NCBI GenBank assembly: GCA_963772815.1
Contig: CAVYYV010000005.1
Span: 124,001 to 188,000, forward strand
Length of the DNA: 64,000 nucleotides
Reading direction: 5' to 3'
DNA from: DATFFO01 sp963772815
GTDB taxonomy: Bacteria > Actinomycetota > Acidimicrobiia > Spongiisociales > ZC4RG35
Under the pieces are notes generated by a model that did no database searches, was not told the DNA's origin, and saw nothing but the letters and a program-made list of their open reading frames with translations. How positions within the stretch are numbered: position 1 is the first letter of the stretch; each line of letters begins with the position of its first letter. Shown here piece by piece: positions 43,693 through 51,946 of the stretch. The position numbers and the translations under genes were made by a program.

Positions 43693-44577
43693 ATGACCGA
43701 CGATCCCCATGAGACTCTGGCCCGAGAACTGGCGGACGCATCGACCGTAATGCTGCTGGGGACGTTGGACACGGGAAAGACCACGATGGCCCACCGGATC
43801 GCCCGCCATGCATCCGCCCACGGTCGCAAGGTCGCGATGGTGGATGCCGACGTGGACAACAGCACGATCGGGCCGCCCACCTGCGCAGGGCTCAAGTTCA
43901 TCACCGACCCAGCCCAGCTCGAAGACGTGTCGGTGGCGGACCACCTCCATTTCGTCGGCACCACCAGCGCCAGCCGCCTGATACTGCAGCTGGTGATTGC
44001 AACGGCCTCCCTGGTGGAGACCGCCCGTTCGGCCGGAGCCAACCTGATCGTCATCGACACCACTGCCACGGTGTCCGGAGTGGCGGGCGAAACCCTCAAG
44101 TACCACAAGATGGAGCTGTGTCGGCCCGATCGGGTCGTCGCGCTGCAACGAGGCGGAGAGATGGAGCCGATCGTTGGCATGCTCAAGCGCTTCTTCTCGG
44201 TGGACGTCGACGTCCTCCCGGCCGATCCAGACACGGGAGTGAGGTCGCCCGACGAGAGGGCCGCCCGGCGAGGAGAGCGGCTCCGCCGTGCCTTCATCGG
44301 GCCGCTGGAGAGGTGGCGGGTACGTCCCACCGTCTTCGCTCCGACCCTTCCCGCCGGACTCGACCTCGAGCGGCTCGATCAAATGCTGGTGGGAGTGCAC
44401 GACGGCTACGGGCACTGCCTGGGCCTGGGGAGGCTCGAGTACGAGGATGAGGCGGTCCGGGTACTCACCAACGTGGGCGAAGGGATGAAGGGTCTCCGCC
44501 TGGGATCGGTGCGCATCGACCTGAACACCTTCGAGACCAAACCGGTTTCGCTGCGCGAGGTCATGTTCGGTATTTGA
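43693..44577 (+). CDS. Clp1/Grc3-like P-loop polynucleotide kinase family protein
   Basis: 294 aa. Walker A reads LLGTLDTGKTTMAHRIARHA (residues about 20-39), the 'GxxDTGKTT' form of the Clp1/Grc3 polynucleotide 5'-hydroxyl kinase family. A VAMVDADVDNSTIGPPTCAG segment gives the Walker B-like Asp and the typical GPPTxxG lid. The C-terminal third (about 200-294) is a small beta domain. In archaea and eukaryotes the family phosphorylates RNA 5' ends; bacterial members are not well studied. It diverges from the adenosyltransferase gene by 73 bp. Confidence 0.75.
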   Translation: MTDDPHETLARELADASTVMLLGTLDTGKTTMAHRIARHASAHGRKVAMVDADVDNSTIGPPTCAGLKFITDPAQLEDVSVADHLHFVGTTSASRLILQLVIATASLVETARSAGANLIVIDTTATVSGVAGETLKYHKMELCRPDRVVALQRGGEMEPIVGMLKRFFSVDVDVLPADPDTGVRSPDERAARRGERLRRAFIGPLERWRVRPTVFAPTLPAGLDLERLDQMLVGVHDGYGHCLGLGRLEYEDEAVRVLTNVGEGMKGLRLGSVRIDLNTFETKPVSLREVMFGI

Positions 44578-44957
44578 GGCCAAACCGATCAGACGCCAAG
44601 CACCCCCTCCGGGGCAGGCCAAGAAGCCGAGCAAGGAGAGGCGGCACTCCCACCAGCAGGGGTCAGACGAGAGCAGCACCCGGCAAACCTGTCTGGGATG
44701 GCCCCGCACTTCCCCGAACGGGTTACCTGCCCCGACCTGCTCCCCGGGCGCTGTCGTTGGGGAAGATACGAATCGCCGCACCCTCCGTCAACCGGGCCGA
44801 AACGGCCCCCGACTGAACGCCAACAAACGTAACCTTTGCTATTACAATCCCCGGAGGCGGGTTTTCCCCATTTTCCACAGCTTTCCACAGGGTTTGTCCA
44901 CAGGGGGGTGTCGAGAAGTTTCTAATGGGACTTTTCGCGGTCTGGCCGCCGTCTGAC
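44578..44957. other. Convergent intergenic region, no gene seen
   Basis: 380 bp between two converging genes. It holds a small hairpin GGGCCG/CGGCCC (44794-44808), an AT-rich part (44821-44850) and a tight cluster of DnaA-box-like words. No coding frame with family support was found, and no tRNA or known RNA could be folded by eye. Confidence 0.55.
44862..44902 (+). promoter_or_regulatory. Cluster of DnaA-box-like sites
   Basis: TTTTCCCCA (44862-44870), TTTTCCACA (44871-44879), CTTTCCACA (44881-44889) and TTGTCCACA (44894-44902) follow in one direction at 9-13 bp steps. TTGTCCACA is the preferred DnaA box in high-GC actinobacteria; the others are one or two bases off. An AT-rich stretch lies just upstream. 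No dnaA or dnaN gene is nearby. Confidence 0.5.
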
Positions 44958-45374
44958 TCAACGGGTCCCGAAGGCGAATCGGACCAGGGGGCGAAAGCTG
45001 CTCTCCACCATCTGATAGATCTCACCCAACAGCCGGTCCAGGTCCTCGAGGCGGGCCTGTTCCCGATCGAGCCTTCCCCTGATCACGATGCTCCCCTCAC
45101 GATCCAGCGCAAAGTGGGCACTCCAGGCGGAATGGTTGCGCGCCAGTGCCAGGCGGTAAGCAGCCGTCCGGTCGCCCGGAGGGGCGGGCAGAACGTAGGC
45201 CTCAGCCGAGATCGTGTAATCACCCACCGCCCACCATACCGTGGTGGCATCGCGGACAGTCTGCCGCATCCGAACCGCCCAGCGTCCTTCGACAAACTCG
45301 GCGTAGATCACGTCACCCTCGTCGTCTTCCAGCCAGAGCCGGATGGCCGACTCGAGCAAGGCCGAGTCAGGCAC
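44958..45374 (-). CDS. YbjN-domain protein next to mshA
   Basis: 138 aa of the YbjN (type III secretion chaperone-like) fold: SALLESAIRLWLEDDEGD, WAVRMRQTV and a long C-terminal helix (DREQARLEDLDRLLGEIYQM). In many actinobacteria such a gene directly follows mshA, as here, where the two overlap by 8 bp. Function is unknown; co-translation with mshA suggests a link to mycothiol metabolism or control. Confidence 0.7.
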   Translation of the reverse strand: MPDSALLESAIRLWLEDDEGDVIYAEFVEGRWAVRMRQTVRDATTVWWAVGDYTISAEAYVLPAPPGDRTAAYRLALARNHSAWSAHFALDREGSIVIRGRLDREQARLEDLDRLLGEIYQMVESSFRPLVRFAFGTR

Positions 45375-46581
45375 TGGCCCCCGTCACTCCCCGATACAGC
45401 TCCAGGAACCTGTCCACGGTGTTCTCCCATGAGAACCGCTCCGCCCATTCGAGAGCCTGTTTGGACATGAGCATCGCACGGGCATCGTCGGTAAGGATCT
45501 CGAGCAGGGCAGCCGCGTGACGGCCCGAGTTCCACCCGTCCACCAAGAGCCCGGATGCGCCATCGTCGACCGAGAAGATGAGCCCACCAACCTTCGAGGC
45601 AACTACTGGTGTGCCGCACGCCTGCGCCTCCACTGCCACCAGCCCGAACGACTCGCTCCGGCTGGGCACGTGGACTACGTCCGCCGCCCGGTACACATCG
45701 GCCAGCGTGCGATGAGGAACCGCGTCCGAGAACACGACAGAGCCGACCTCCGACGCCCGGGAGTAGAGCATCTTGAGTTCGCGCTCGCCGCGGAGCCCCG
45801 ACGGCCCCCCGACCACCAACAAGGTGGCGTCGTCCAAGACGGACCTGACTTCTGCAAAGGCTTCGAGGGCCACGTCTACGCCCTTGAGGGGCTGGATCCG
45901 CCCCACGTACGCCACCAGCGGCCCGTCCGTCAGTCCGAGACGGCGACGCGCCTCACTCGCCGGTCCGGGGCTGAATCGACTGTGGTCCACGCCCGGGGGC
46001 GACACGCATAAAGCGCCCGGATCTGCCCCGTAGTGAGCAAGGAGGTCGTCGGCTTCGAGGGGGGTGGCGGCCACGACACAGTCGGAGGCAGCGATCACCT
46101 CCTGTTCGGCCGCAATCCGGAGCAGGCTCTCAGGCGCTTCGTCGTCCCGGCGAGTGAGATTCTTGATCCGCCCCAGAGTGTGAAAGGAGTTGGCCATCGG
46201 CACGCCCATATGCTGCTTGACCAGGAGACCCGCCCATCCCGACAGCCAGTAGTGGGTGTGGATCACTTGGATTGGAGGAAGGGCGTCGAGGACCTCGATG
46301 ACGCCGGCGGCGTAGCGGCGCACGTAGGAGGCGAGACGCTCGGTAGGGAGCGGCCGGGCCGGGCCCGCCTCGACGTGGTGAACGGTGTAGCCGGGAGCCA
46401 CTGTGACCCGGTTGGGGAGGGAGGGGTCATCGCGCCGGGTGAGCACCTCCACGGCCACGCCCCGCTCGGCCATGGCGCGGGAGAGCTGGTCGACGTAGAC
46501 GTTCATCCCGCCGGCGTCGCCCACTCCGGGTTGGAGGAGCGGCGATGTGTGCATCGACAAGAAGGCCACGCGCCGAATCAT
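45367..46581 (-). CDS. mshA: D-inositol-3-phosphate glycosyltransferase MshA
   Basis: 404 aa GT-B fold glycosyltransferase of family GT4. The start HTSPLLQPGVGDAGGMNVYV (residues 11-30) is the MshA signature around the inositol-phosphate site; YVGRIQPLKGVDVALEAF and PSRSESFGLVAVEAQACGTP give the UDP-sugar site. It makes the first committed step of mycothiol synthesis, joining GlcNAc to inositol-3-phosphate. Its ATG overlaps the stop of the upstream acyltransferase-like gene. Presence of mshA implies a mycothiol-based thiol pool in this organism. Confidence 0.95.
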   Translation of the reverse strand: MIRRVAFLSMHTSPLLQPGVGDAGGMNVYVDQLSRAMAERGVAVEVLTRRDDPSLPNRVTVAPGYTVHHVEAGPARPLPTERLASYVRRYAAGVIEVLDALPPIQVIHTHYWLSGWAGLLVKQHMGVPMANSFHTLGRIKNLTRRDDEAPESLLRIAAEQEVIAASDCVVAATPLEADDLLAHYGADPGALCVSPPGVDHSRFSPGPASEARRRLGLTDGPLVAYVGRIQPLKGVDVALEAFAEVRSVLDDATLLVVGGPSGLRGERELKMLYSRASEVGSVVFSDAVPHRTLADVYRAADVVHVPSRSESFGLVAVEAQACGTPVVASKVGGLIFSVDDGASGLLVDGWNSGRHAAALLEILTDDARAMLMSKQALEWAERFSWENTVDRFLELYRGVTGASA

Positions 46582-47483
46582 CCCGCGTCACCCCGGACGG
46601 CAACGACATCGGTGAGGGGACGCTTCGTGGCTCCGAGTCGGAACTTGTAGGTCTCATCGCCCTTTAGGAAATCGAAGCGCGCCATGCCCTCCTCGATGGC
46701 CTTCTCGATCATGGTGCCCAACAGGACGACGCCCGGGGACGCCTCGGCCAGCCCCGCATCGTACGCCGAGTTGTAGAGGTAGTAACCCGTCCCATCGGCG
46801 AACCCCATCACGCACGCCGCCGCGGTGTCATCGGGGGTTCTCAGCAGGTCGATGCGCCACCCCGACAGCGCCAGAAGCGAAGCGAACATGCGACATCGCT
46901 CCTCGGTCATGAACGAGCCCTTCTCGCCACCGGCCATCCGATGCAGCGCCACGAACTGGTCGAGGGCCCAGCCGGGACCGCGATGTGTCTCGTGACGGAC
47001 CTCTCCCAATGCCTCCTGGAAGCGGCGTCGTTTGCGGCGAATCTCGTGGCGCTCCTTCTTGCCGACCTCCCTCAGGTACTCGTCGAATGATTCCGGCAGA
47101 GAAAGCACGGCCGCCACCTCCTCATCCCGGCAGCCGACCTCCCATCCCAGCGACGTCAGGCTCGCCACCAAGGGTTTGGCCGCCTCCTCGGGCAGGGAGT
47201 CGAGCTCGAACCGGTCGACAGAAGTGTCTTCGGCCACGCGGGCGAGGAGCTGCTCGGTGTCGTCTCCGAGGGGTGAGTGGTAGTCGGTCACCTCCCGGTC
47301 CCCGGCGAATCTGACCGTGGATCCCTGGCGGGACAGTGCCAGCAGACCGTGGGCAGAGCTGACCACGAAGGGCTCGCCGTCCTCGTACCCGGTCACCACG
47401 GAGAGAAAGCCCGGCGAGGCGAACGGACCCACCGCCTGGGCCAGGGGAGGCAACTCGAAACCGGGATCACTCCACAGCGTCAC
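46578..47483 (-). CDS. GNAT/FemAB-like (BioF2-type) acyltransferase
   Basis: 301 aa. The centre (YLREVGKKERHEIRRKRRRF) and the C-terminal GYYLYNSAYDAGLAEASPGV with FDFLKGDETYKFRLGA match the BioF2-like acetyltransferase family of GNAT fold, related to CelD and FemAB proteins. Such proteins often act in envelope polysaccharide or peptide assembly. It overlaps mshA and the asparaginase gene by 4 bp each, so all are translated together. It is not MshD by sequence. Substrate unknown. Confidence 0.75.
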   Translation of the reverse strand: MTLWSDPGFELPPLAQAVGPFASPGFLSVVTGYEDGEPFVVSSAHGLLALSRQGSTVRFAGDREVTDYHSPLGDDTEQLLARVAEDTSVDRFELDSLPEEAAKPLVASLTSLGWEVGCRDEEVAAVLSLPESFDEYLREVGKKERHEIRRKRRRFQEALGEVRHETHRGPGWALDQFVALHRMAGGEKGSFMTEERCRMFASLLALSGWRIDLLRTPDDTAAACVMGFADGTGYYLYNSAYDAGLAEASPGVVLLGTMIEKAIEEGMARFDFLKGDETYKFRLGATKRPLTDVVAVRGDAG

Positions 47484-48439
47484 AGAGGCTCCAACACCTC
47501 AGGCGCCCGGATTCGTCCCACTTCCGAGCCTCCGCCGAGAACAGGGGGTGAAAAGACGTCGGCCAGACCCCACTCGACGGCTCCCACGACCACACCCAAT
47601 CGGCGCATGGCGACACCGGCCAGAATCCCGGCCACGGTACCGGACCCGCTCCAGGACTTGACGCCCATGCCGTGTCCCCCCAGGGCGACTCCCATACAGC
47701 CCGCCGCCCCACCCTTGGCCGCGGCACCCGACCACCTTCCGATCAAAGCATCGGGGCGGTCCTCACCCGAGACGAGCAGTGGATAGCGGCCCATGACCCT
47801 CCGGATGCGCTCGAATCTCGGATCGGTTTCGAGGAATGCAAAGGCCCGGGCCAGCCCGGCCGTGGTAGTCCGCCAGGTCGGAGCCCCGCACCCATCCACA
47901 CCCGGTGGACCCAGTTGGTCACCGGTCACTTCGCCCATGAGCTCTCCCACCCTGCGCTGGAGGGGATGATCGACGCTCAGGTAGCCGGCCGGGTCCCAAC
48001 CCGAAACCACACAGGCGGCCAGCATGGCGGCATGCTTGCCCGAGCAGTTGTGGAACCGGGCCTCCGGCTCCGTGGAGCCGCCGACGGCAAGACGGCGATC
48101 AGCGGGCGGATGAGGGCGGGCGGGAGGGCACTGGAGGGCGTCGGTGTCGAGGCCGTGCCGGGAGAGGATGTCGTCCACGATCGCCACGTGGACCGGGTCG
48201 CCTGAGTGGCTGGCACAGGCCAGTGCCAGGTGAGTGTCGGGAAACGACACACCCGCCTGCAGCGCCACGTAAGCCTGAAAGGGCTTGGCCGAAGATCGCA
48301 TGAAGAAGGGCCGGTTCACCTCGCCGGCGGCGACCACGATCCTGCCCGTAGCGTCGGAGACCGCGACCGCGCCACGGTGGTACTCCTCGATCACCCCCGA
48401 ACGCTCCACCACGGCGAGAAGGTCAGATGGTCGGCTCAC
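47480..48439 (-). CDS. Asparaginase (L-asparaginase II/Rhizobium type)
   Basis: 319 aa. MRSSAKPFQAYVAL (about 47-60), ASHSGDPVHV and HNCSGKHAAML are the conserved blocks of the rhizobial-type asparaginase, a fold of the serine-beta-lactamase-like group and unlike E. coli AnsA/AnsB. The active site uses the Ser-Lys pairs in these blocks and a Cys in VDGCGAPTW. It converts L-asparagine to aspartate and ammonia. It is the first gene of the four-gene unit leading to mshA; the RsiG-like gene begins 12 bp upstream on the same strand. Confidence 0.87.
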   Translation of the reverse strand: MSRPSDLLAVVERSGVIEEYHRGAVAVSDATGRIVVAAGEVNRPFFMRSSAKPFQAYVALQAGVSFPDTHLALACASHSGDPVHVAIVDDILSRHGLDTDALQCPPARPHPPADRRLAVGGSTEPEARFHNCSGKHAAMLAACVVSGWDPAGYLSVDHPLQRRVGELMGEVTGDQLGPPGVDGCGAPTWRTTTAGLARAFAFLETDPRFERIRRVMGRYPLLVSGEDRPDALIGRWSGAAAKGGAAGCMGVALGGHGMGVKSWSGSGTVAGILAGVAMRRLGVVVGAVEWGLADVFSPPVLGGGSEVGRIRAPEVLEPL

Positions 48440-48451
48440 AGATGAACGGTC

Positions 48452-48988
48452 TCAGCGCCCGACGTCTGCGTCGGCCATGCCCCTCTTGTAACGCTCGATG
48501 ATCTCGCCCTGAAGCAGGTCGATGACGCCGTGCAACTGTCGCCGCCTATCCGAGATCTGGCTCTCCGCCTCGGCCAGGGCCATCTGAGTGCCCTCCAGGT
48601 CGGCAACGTCCATCTCCTTGACCCGGGCGAAGACGTCGTCCTCGAGCACCTGGTCGATATCGCGCCGCCCGGTTATCTCGGGCAGGTTGAGCTCCAGGGA
48701 CAGATGCCGGTAACTCCCCGTCGTGCCGCCCTCTCCCAGGCCGGCGGCGATGATCTCAGGCAGCGCCTCGATCATGCTCCGAGTCTCCTCTCCCTTCCGC
48801 CGACGTAGCTCGAAAGCCAACAGATCCATGCGGCCGTGCAGAAGACGCCGGTAGTACGACAGTTCCCGCTCCACCTCTTCGGCATCGTCGCGCCGGCGCC
48901 GAAGTTCGTTGATGTCCAGGTCACCCACCTGAGCGGAGTATTCGGGTGCCAGGACCTGATCTATGCGACGACGTTGCTGCTCGGTCAC
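48452..48988 (-). CDS. RsiG-like c-di-GMP-binding anti-sigma homologue
   Basis: 178 aa, almost all helical. Two copies of a helical motif can be seen: E40-x3-S44-x2-R47-x3-H51-x3-D55 and E142-x3-S146-x2-R149-x3-H153-x3-D157. Streptomyces RsiG has E-x3-S-x2-R-x3-Q-x3-D twice and uses it to bind a c-di-GMP dimer while holding the sigma factor WhiG. Here the Gln is His in both. I chose the GTG at 48986-48988; longer frames lack support. The protein likely ties c-di-GMP to an FliA/WhiG-type sigma factor encoded elsewhere. Confidence 0.75.
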   Translation of the reverse strand: MTEQQRRRIDQVLAPEYSAQVGDLDINELRRRRDDAEEVERELSYYRRLLHGRMDLLAFELRRRKGEETRSMIEALPEIIAAGLGEGGTTGSYRHLSLELNLPEITGRRDIDQVLEDDVFARVKEMDVADLEGTQMALAEAESQISDRRRQLHGVIDLLQGEIIERYKRGMADADVGR

Positions 48989-49070
48989 GACCACCAGCGT
49001 AACCGGGCCACGGGCCGGTGCACGGCGTCTGTCCTCGTCGGCATCCCCGGGGCGGGAGGTCGCCACGTCA

Positions 49071-50183
49071 TCAGAAGCATGCCGAGGCCAGGGTGGGATA
49101 GGGATTGACCGCCGGCCGCCCCCGACCCCCGGGGTGGATCTCGAAATGGAGGTGGACCGGGCCACCGGCGGCATTGCCGCTGTTGCCGGCATAGCCGACC
49201 GTCTGACCCTTGCTGACCCGCTGCCCCGAGCTCACCGCCCAATCCGACAGGTGGGCGTAGTAGTAGCCGGTCCCGTAGTCGGCGGTGAGCCACACGACGC
49301 GCCCACCGAGACCGCCGTTGCGAACCGCCACCACGCCGTTGGCCACCGCCAGGAGCGGCTCACCCCTACTCGTCATCATGTCGGTCCCCTTGTGAGTCCG
49401 GCCCCCGGACCGCGGAAACCCCCATGAGTCGATGAAGGAGGTGTGACCCGGGGTGATAGGGCAGATGAACCCGGGTGTGGATGCCGGGGACGCGCCGGCG
49501 GCAGCCCCGGTCTTGCCCTGAGCCAGCGCCGCCGCCCGGGCGGCGGCCGCGGCCTGCTCCTGTTGGTATTTGCGATTGAGGTCTTTGCACTTGCCCGACA
49601 GCTTGTCGTAGGCGGCCGAGGCGTCGTTGCGGGCCTTGTCCTGACGATTGACGGCATCGAGACGATCGGCCTCGACCTGCCGGAGCTGGGCCTCGACATC
49701 GGTGAGCTCGTCCTGGAACCGGCTCAGATCCGCCTGCATTGCCGCGACGGCCCTCAACGACGCCTGGTCGTCTGCCGAGGCCACCTCGAGCATCTCCGAA
49801 GTGGACATGGCCTCGGCGATGTTGTCGACCGACAGAAGCAAGCCGGGGCCGGCGGCGGCGTTCCGCATGTACATCTCGACCGCCTTTTGCTGCGCGGAGG
49901 CCACGAGATCATCCCGGTTGGCCTGACGTGTCTCGATCGCCCCGGTGATCTTGGTCTGTTTCTGCTGGACGGCGGCGACATCGTTGGCCGCCTTCTCCCA
50001 ATCCAGCGAGGCTTGCTCGAAATCGGCCTGGGCAGCCCGATAGGCGCTCAAAGCCTCCTTCGAGTCCTGACAGGCGGCTTCGACTTCACTCTTCGTGGTG
50101 GAAAGGGCCGACATGGGCAGCGTCAAGCTGAACGCCAGGAAGAGGAAGAGCGAAACGCGGCGAGCAACCTGGATTCGTCGCAT
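49071..50183 (-). CDS. Secreted M23 peptidase with coiled-coil domain
   Basis: 370 aa from the ATG at 50181-50183. MRRIQVARRVSLFLFLAFSL is a signal peptide start. Residues 30-215 form a long coiled coil of the EnvC/NlpD-type. The C-terminal LytM domain has the zinc ligands in HKGTDMMTSRGEP and HLHFEIHPGG, with the third His in YAHLSDW. Both catalytic His are present, so it should be an active endopeptidase cutting peptidoglycan cross-links or an activator of such enzymes. It stands alone, 83 bp from the RsiG-like gene. Confidence 0.9.
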   Translation of the reverse strand: MRRIQVARRVSLFLFLAFSLTLPMSALSTTKSEVEAACQDSKEALSAYRAAQADFEQASLDWEKAANDVAAVQQKQTKITGAIETRQANRDDLVASAQQKAVEMYMRNAAAGPGLLLSVDNIAEAMSTSEMLEVASADDQASLRAVAAMQADLSRFQDELTDVEAQLRQVEADRLDAVNRQDKARNDASAAYDKLSGKCKDLNRKYQQEQAAAAARAAALAQGKTGAAAGASPASTPGFICPITPGHTSFIDSWGFPRSGGRTHKGTDMMTSRGEPLLAVANGVVAVRNGGLGGRVVWLTADYGTGYYYAHLSDWAVSSGQRVSKGQTVGYAGNSGNAAGGPVHLHFEIHPGGRGRPAVNPYPTLASACF

Positions 50184-50298
50184 GGGTTGCCTAAGGGTAA
50201 ACCGAAACCTGTGCGGAGACGACACTGCGCCCACGGGGGCCGCTGTCGTCCGACCCGACCGCCCTTGCGCCGAGAGCCCGACGCCGGCCGGCCCGTCC

Positions 50299-51294
50299 CT
50301 AGAGAACGAGGCGAATCACGGGAAAGAACAGGGCCGCCGCCAACACGGCTCCGTCGAAGGACCTCATCACACCCGGTACCCGGGAGGTGAGCGACACCCC
50401 GCCCAGCCGTAACAGAGAGCCCAGGCCTCGCCCGGCCACCAAGGCGACGGCGATCTCGAGGCCCACCGGGAGATAGCCCGCTACATCGAGATCCCAAAGA
50501 AACGCAACCACGATCGAGACGACGATGGCCGAGACCGCCATGACCGTGAACGGATCGAGGAAGGGCAGATCTGCCATCCGGTCGACGGCTACCCCGAGGA
50601 CGATGCTCACCCCGACCACCAACAAGAAGACGTCGATGGCCTGAGGATCCGGCGCCAGATTGGAGCGAGCCAGGACCATCGAGGAAGCGGCCGCCGCCCC
50701 CAGGATCGCCACCATCGCGCCGGGAGCCACCGCGTCAACCCGCCGGAACCCTTCGACCGAGGTACCCCACACGAGAACCACCACCACTGCCAGCGCGGTT
50801 GCCAGGGCCATGCCCGCTGTCCCGGCCGCATAGGGAAGGGTGGCTCCGGCGACCACGCTGACCAGGACGGCCAGTGCCGGGAATGGACGGCCCCGCTCCT
50901 CCAGGTAGAAGGCCACATCGACAACCCAGGCTCCCACGATCCCGACCACCACAGCCGCCCACCAGGCGTCTCCGGCCTTGAGATTCGCCAGCACGGCAAC
51001 CAGCGCGGCGAGGACGGGAACGGCCCCGCTGAGCTGTGACGTCAGGTTCGCCGTGACCGCGCCGCCGGATACAGGAGGGAGCAGCGCTATCTCATCGTCG
51101 GGCTCGATCGGCTCATCGCGACCCGCCAACTCTCCGTTGCGCCAAACCCGGGCGGTGGCCATGAGGGCGACGAAATCGGAACCGAACCTGTCGCCCAGAG
51201 TGTCGAGCACCTCGCCCATGGTCGCCCCATCGATCTGAACGCGGCTGTCGCCGGCCAGCTCACGGAGCCGGGCGAAGAGTCTGACGTTGGCCAT
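50299..51294 (-). CDS. MoaD/ThiS-like domain fused to CdsA-like membrane domain
   Basis: 331 aa. Residues 1-78 are a MoaD beta-grasp domain (VRLFARLRELAG, DDEIALLPPVSGG) ending in the Gly77-Gly78 that must be free to carry sulphur. Instead of a stop, the chain runs on into about eight membrane helices (88-331) ending SFDGAVLAAALFFPVIRLVL, similar to the end of phosphatidate cytidylyltransferases but without the HGG-x-DRxD catalytic residues (here PGVMRSFD). Either a protease exposes the GG end or the MoaD part has another role. The membrane part may be a degenerate CdsA. Start ATG at 51292-51294. Confidence 0.75.
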   Translation of the reverse strand: MANVRLFARLRELAGDSRVQIDGATMGEVLDTLGDRFGSDFVALMATARVWRNGELAGRDEPIEPDDEIALLPPVSGGAVTANLTSQLSGAVPVLAALVAVLANLKAGDAWWAAVVVGIVGAWVVDVAFYLEERGRPFPALAVLVSVVAGATLPYAAGTAGMALATALAVVVVLVWGTSVEGFRRVDAVAPGAMVAILGAAAASSMVLARSNLAPDPQAIDVFLLVVGVSIVLGVAVDRMADLPFLDPFTVMAVSAIVVSIVVAFLWDLDVAGYLPVGLEIAVALVAGRGLGSLLRLGGVSLTSRVPGVMRSFDGAVLAAALFFPVIRLVL

Positions 51295-51395
51295 CAGTCG
51301 GAGAGTACCTGGTTACAGCCACAGAAACCCGCAACGCCCAATCCCCACCCAGGACCTCGTTTCCGCCCGGGACCGAAGTCCGTAGTCTGTGGGCC

Positions 51396-51821
51396 ATGTC
51401 CGCTCCCCCTCCGGTGGTGGCAGCCGACATCCCCATGCTGGGTGATGAGCGGCTCAAGACGTGGGCCAAGGTGGTCCACTCAGTTGACGAGACCAAGAGC
51501 TCGGGCTGGGCGTTCGTGGGCGAGTTCATCGCGACCGGAGGCATTCAGGACGTCCCGGCCGGTGCGGTGCTGGTCGTCTACGGAGAGCGCGGCTCGCGGG
51601 CGAATCCCAGACCGTTGGCAGCCGTGTTCAGCGTCAACGGCGATGCCACCCTCACCCAGCACGCCGAAGCCAGCGGTCGGGCCTGGGCACGCACTCTCCG
51701 TGACCAGGTCGCCCAGCTACTGGCCGAGGATCTCCGCCCGCCCTGGCATGACATGGTCGACCTCTCCCTGGTACCGGACGATGCTCTGCTCGAAGAGGCA
51801 CGCAAGCGCGGTCTCGTGTGA
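51396..51821 (+). CDS. Conserved hypothetical protein
   Basis: 141 aa, ATG start at 51396. No family recognised. The first half has a pattern of beta-strands (GWAFVGEFIATGGI, VPAGAVLVVYGERGS), the second half is helical (HAEASGRAWARTLRDQVAQL). It has no signal peptide or membrane helix. It lies upstream of the quinone oxidoreductase gene on the same strand with a 125-bp gap. Confidence 0.55.
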   Translation: MSAPPPVVAADIPMLGDERLKTWAKVVHSVDETKSSGWAFVGEFIATGGIQDVPAGAVLVVYGERGSRANPRPLAAVFSVNGDATLTQHAEASGRAWARTLRDQVAQLLAEDLRPPWHDMVDLSLVPDDALLEEARKRGLV

Positions 51822-51946
51822 GGGCTCTTGCAGGAGGGAACCTGCCCTCCCGGGCTCCTCCGTGCCCGGGACACACCGAGCTCAGCTGGTTCGAACCGAC
51901 AGATCGACCCTCGTCCCTCGGAGATGCGTCGGGCTACCGTCAGATC

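Noticed and set aside
44640..44700. Possible SRP RNA loop (GGTCAG...AGCAGC)
   Set aside because: The GGAA tetraloop and its stem are missing and no long helix surrounds it.
44925..45470. 181-codon plus-strand frame over the YbjN gene
   Set aside because: Antisense shadow of the YbjN gene and mshA end; no motif and low-complexity composition.
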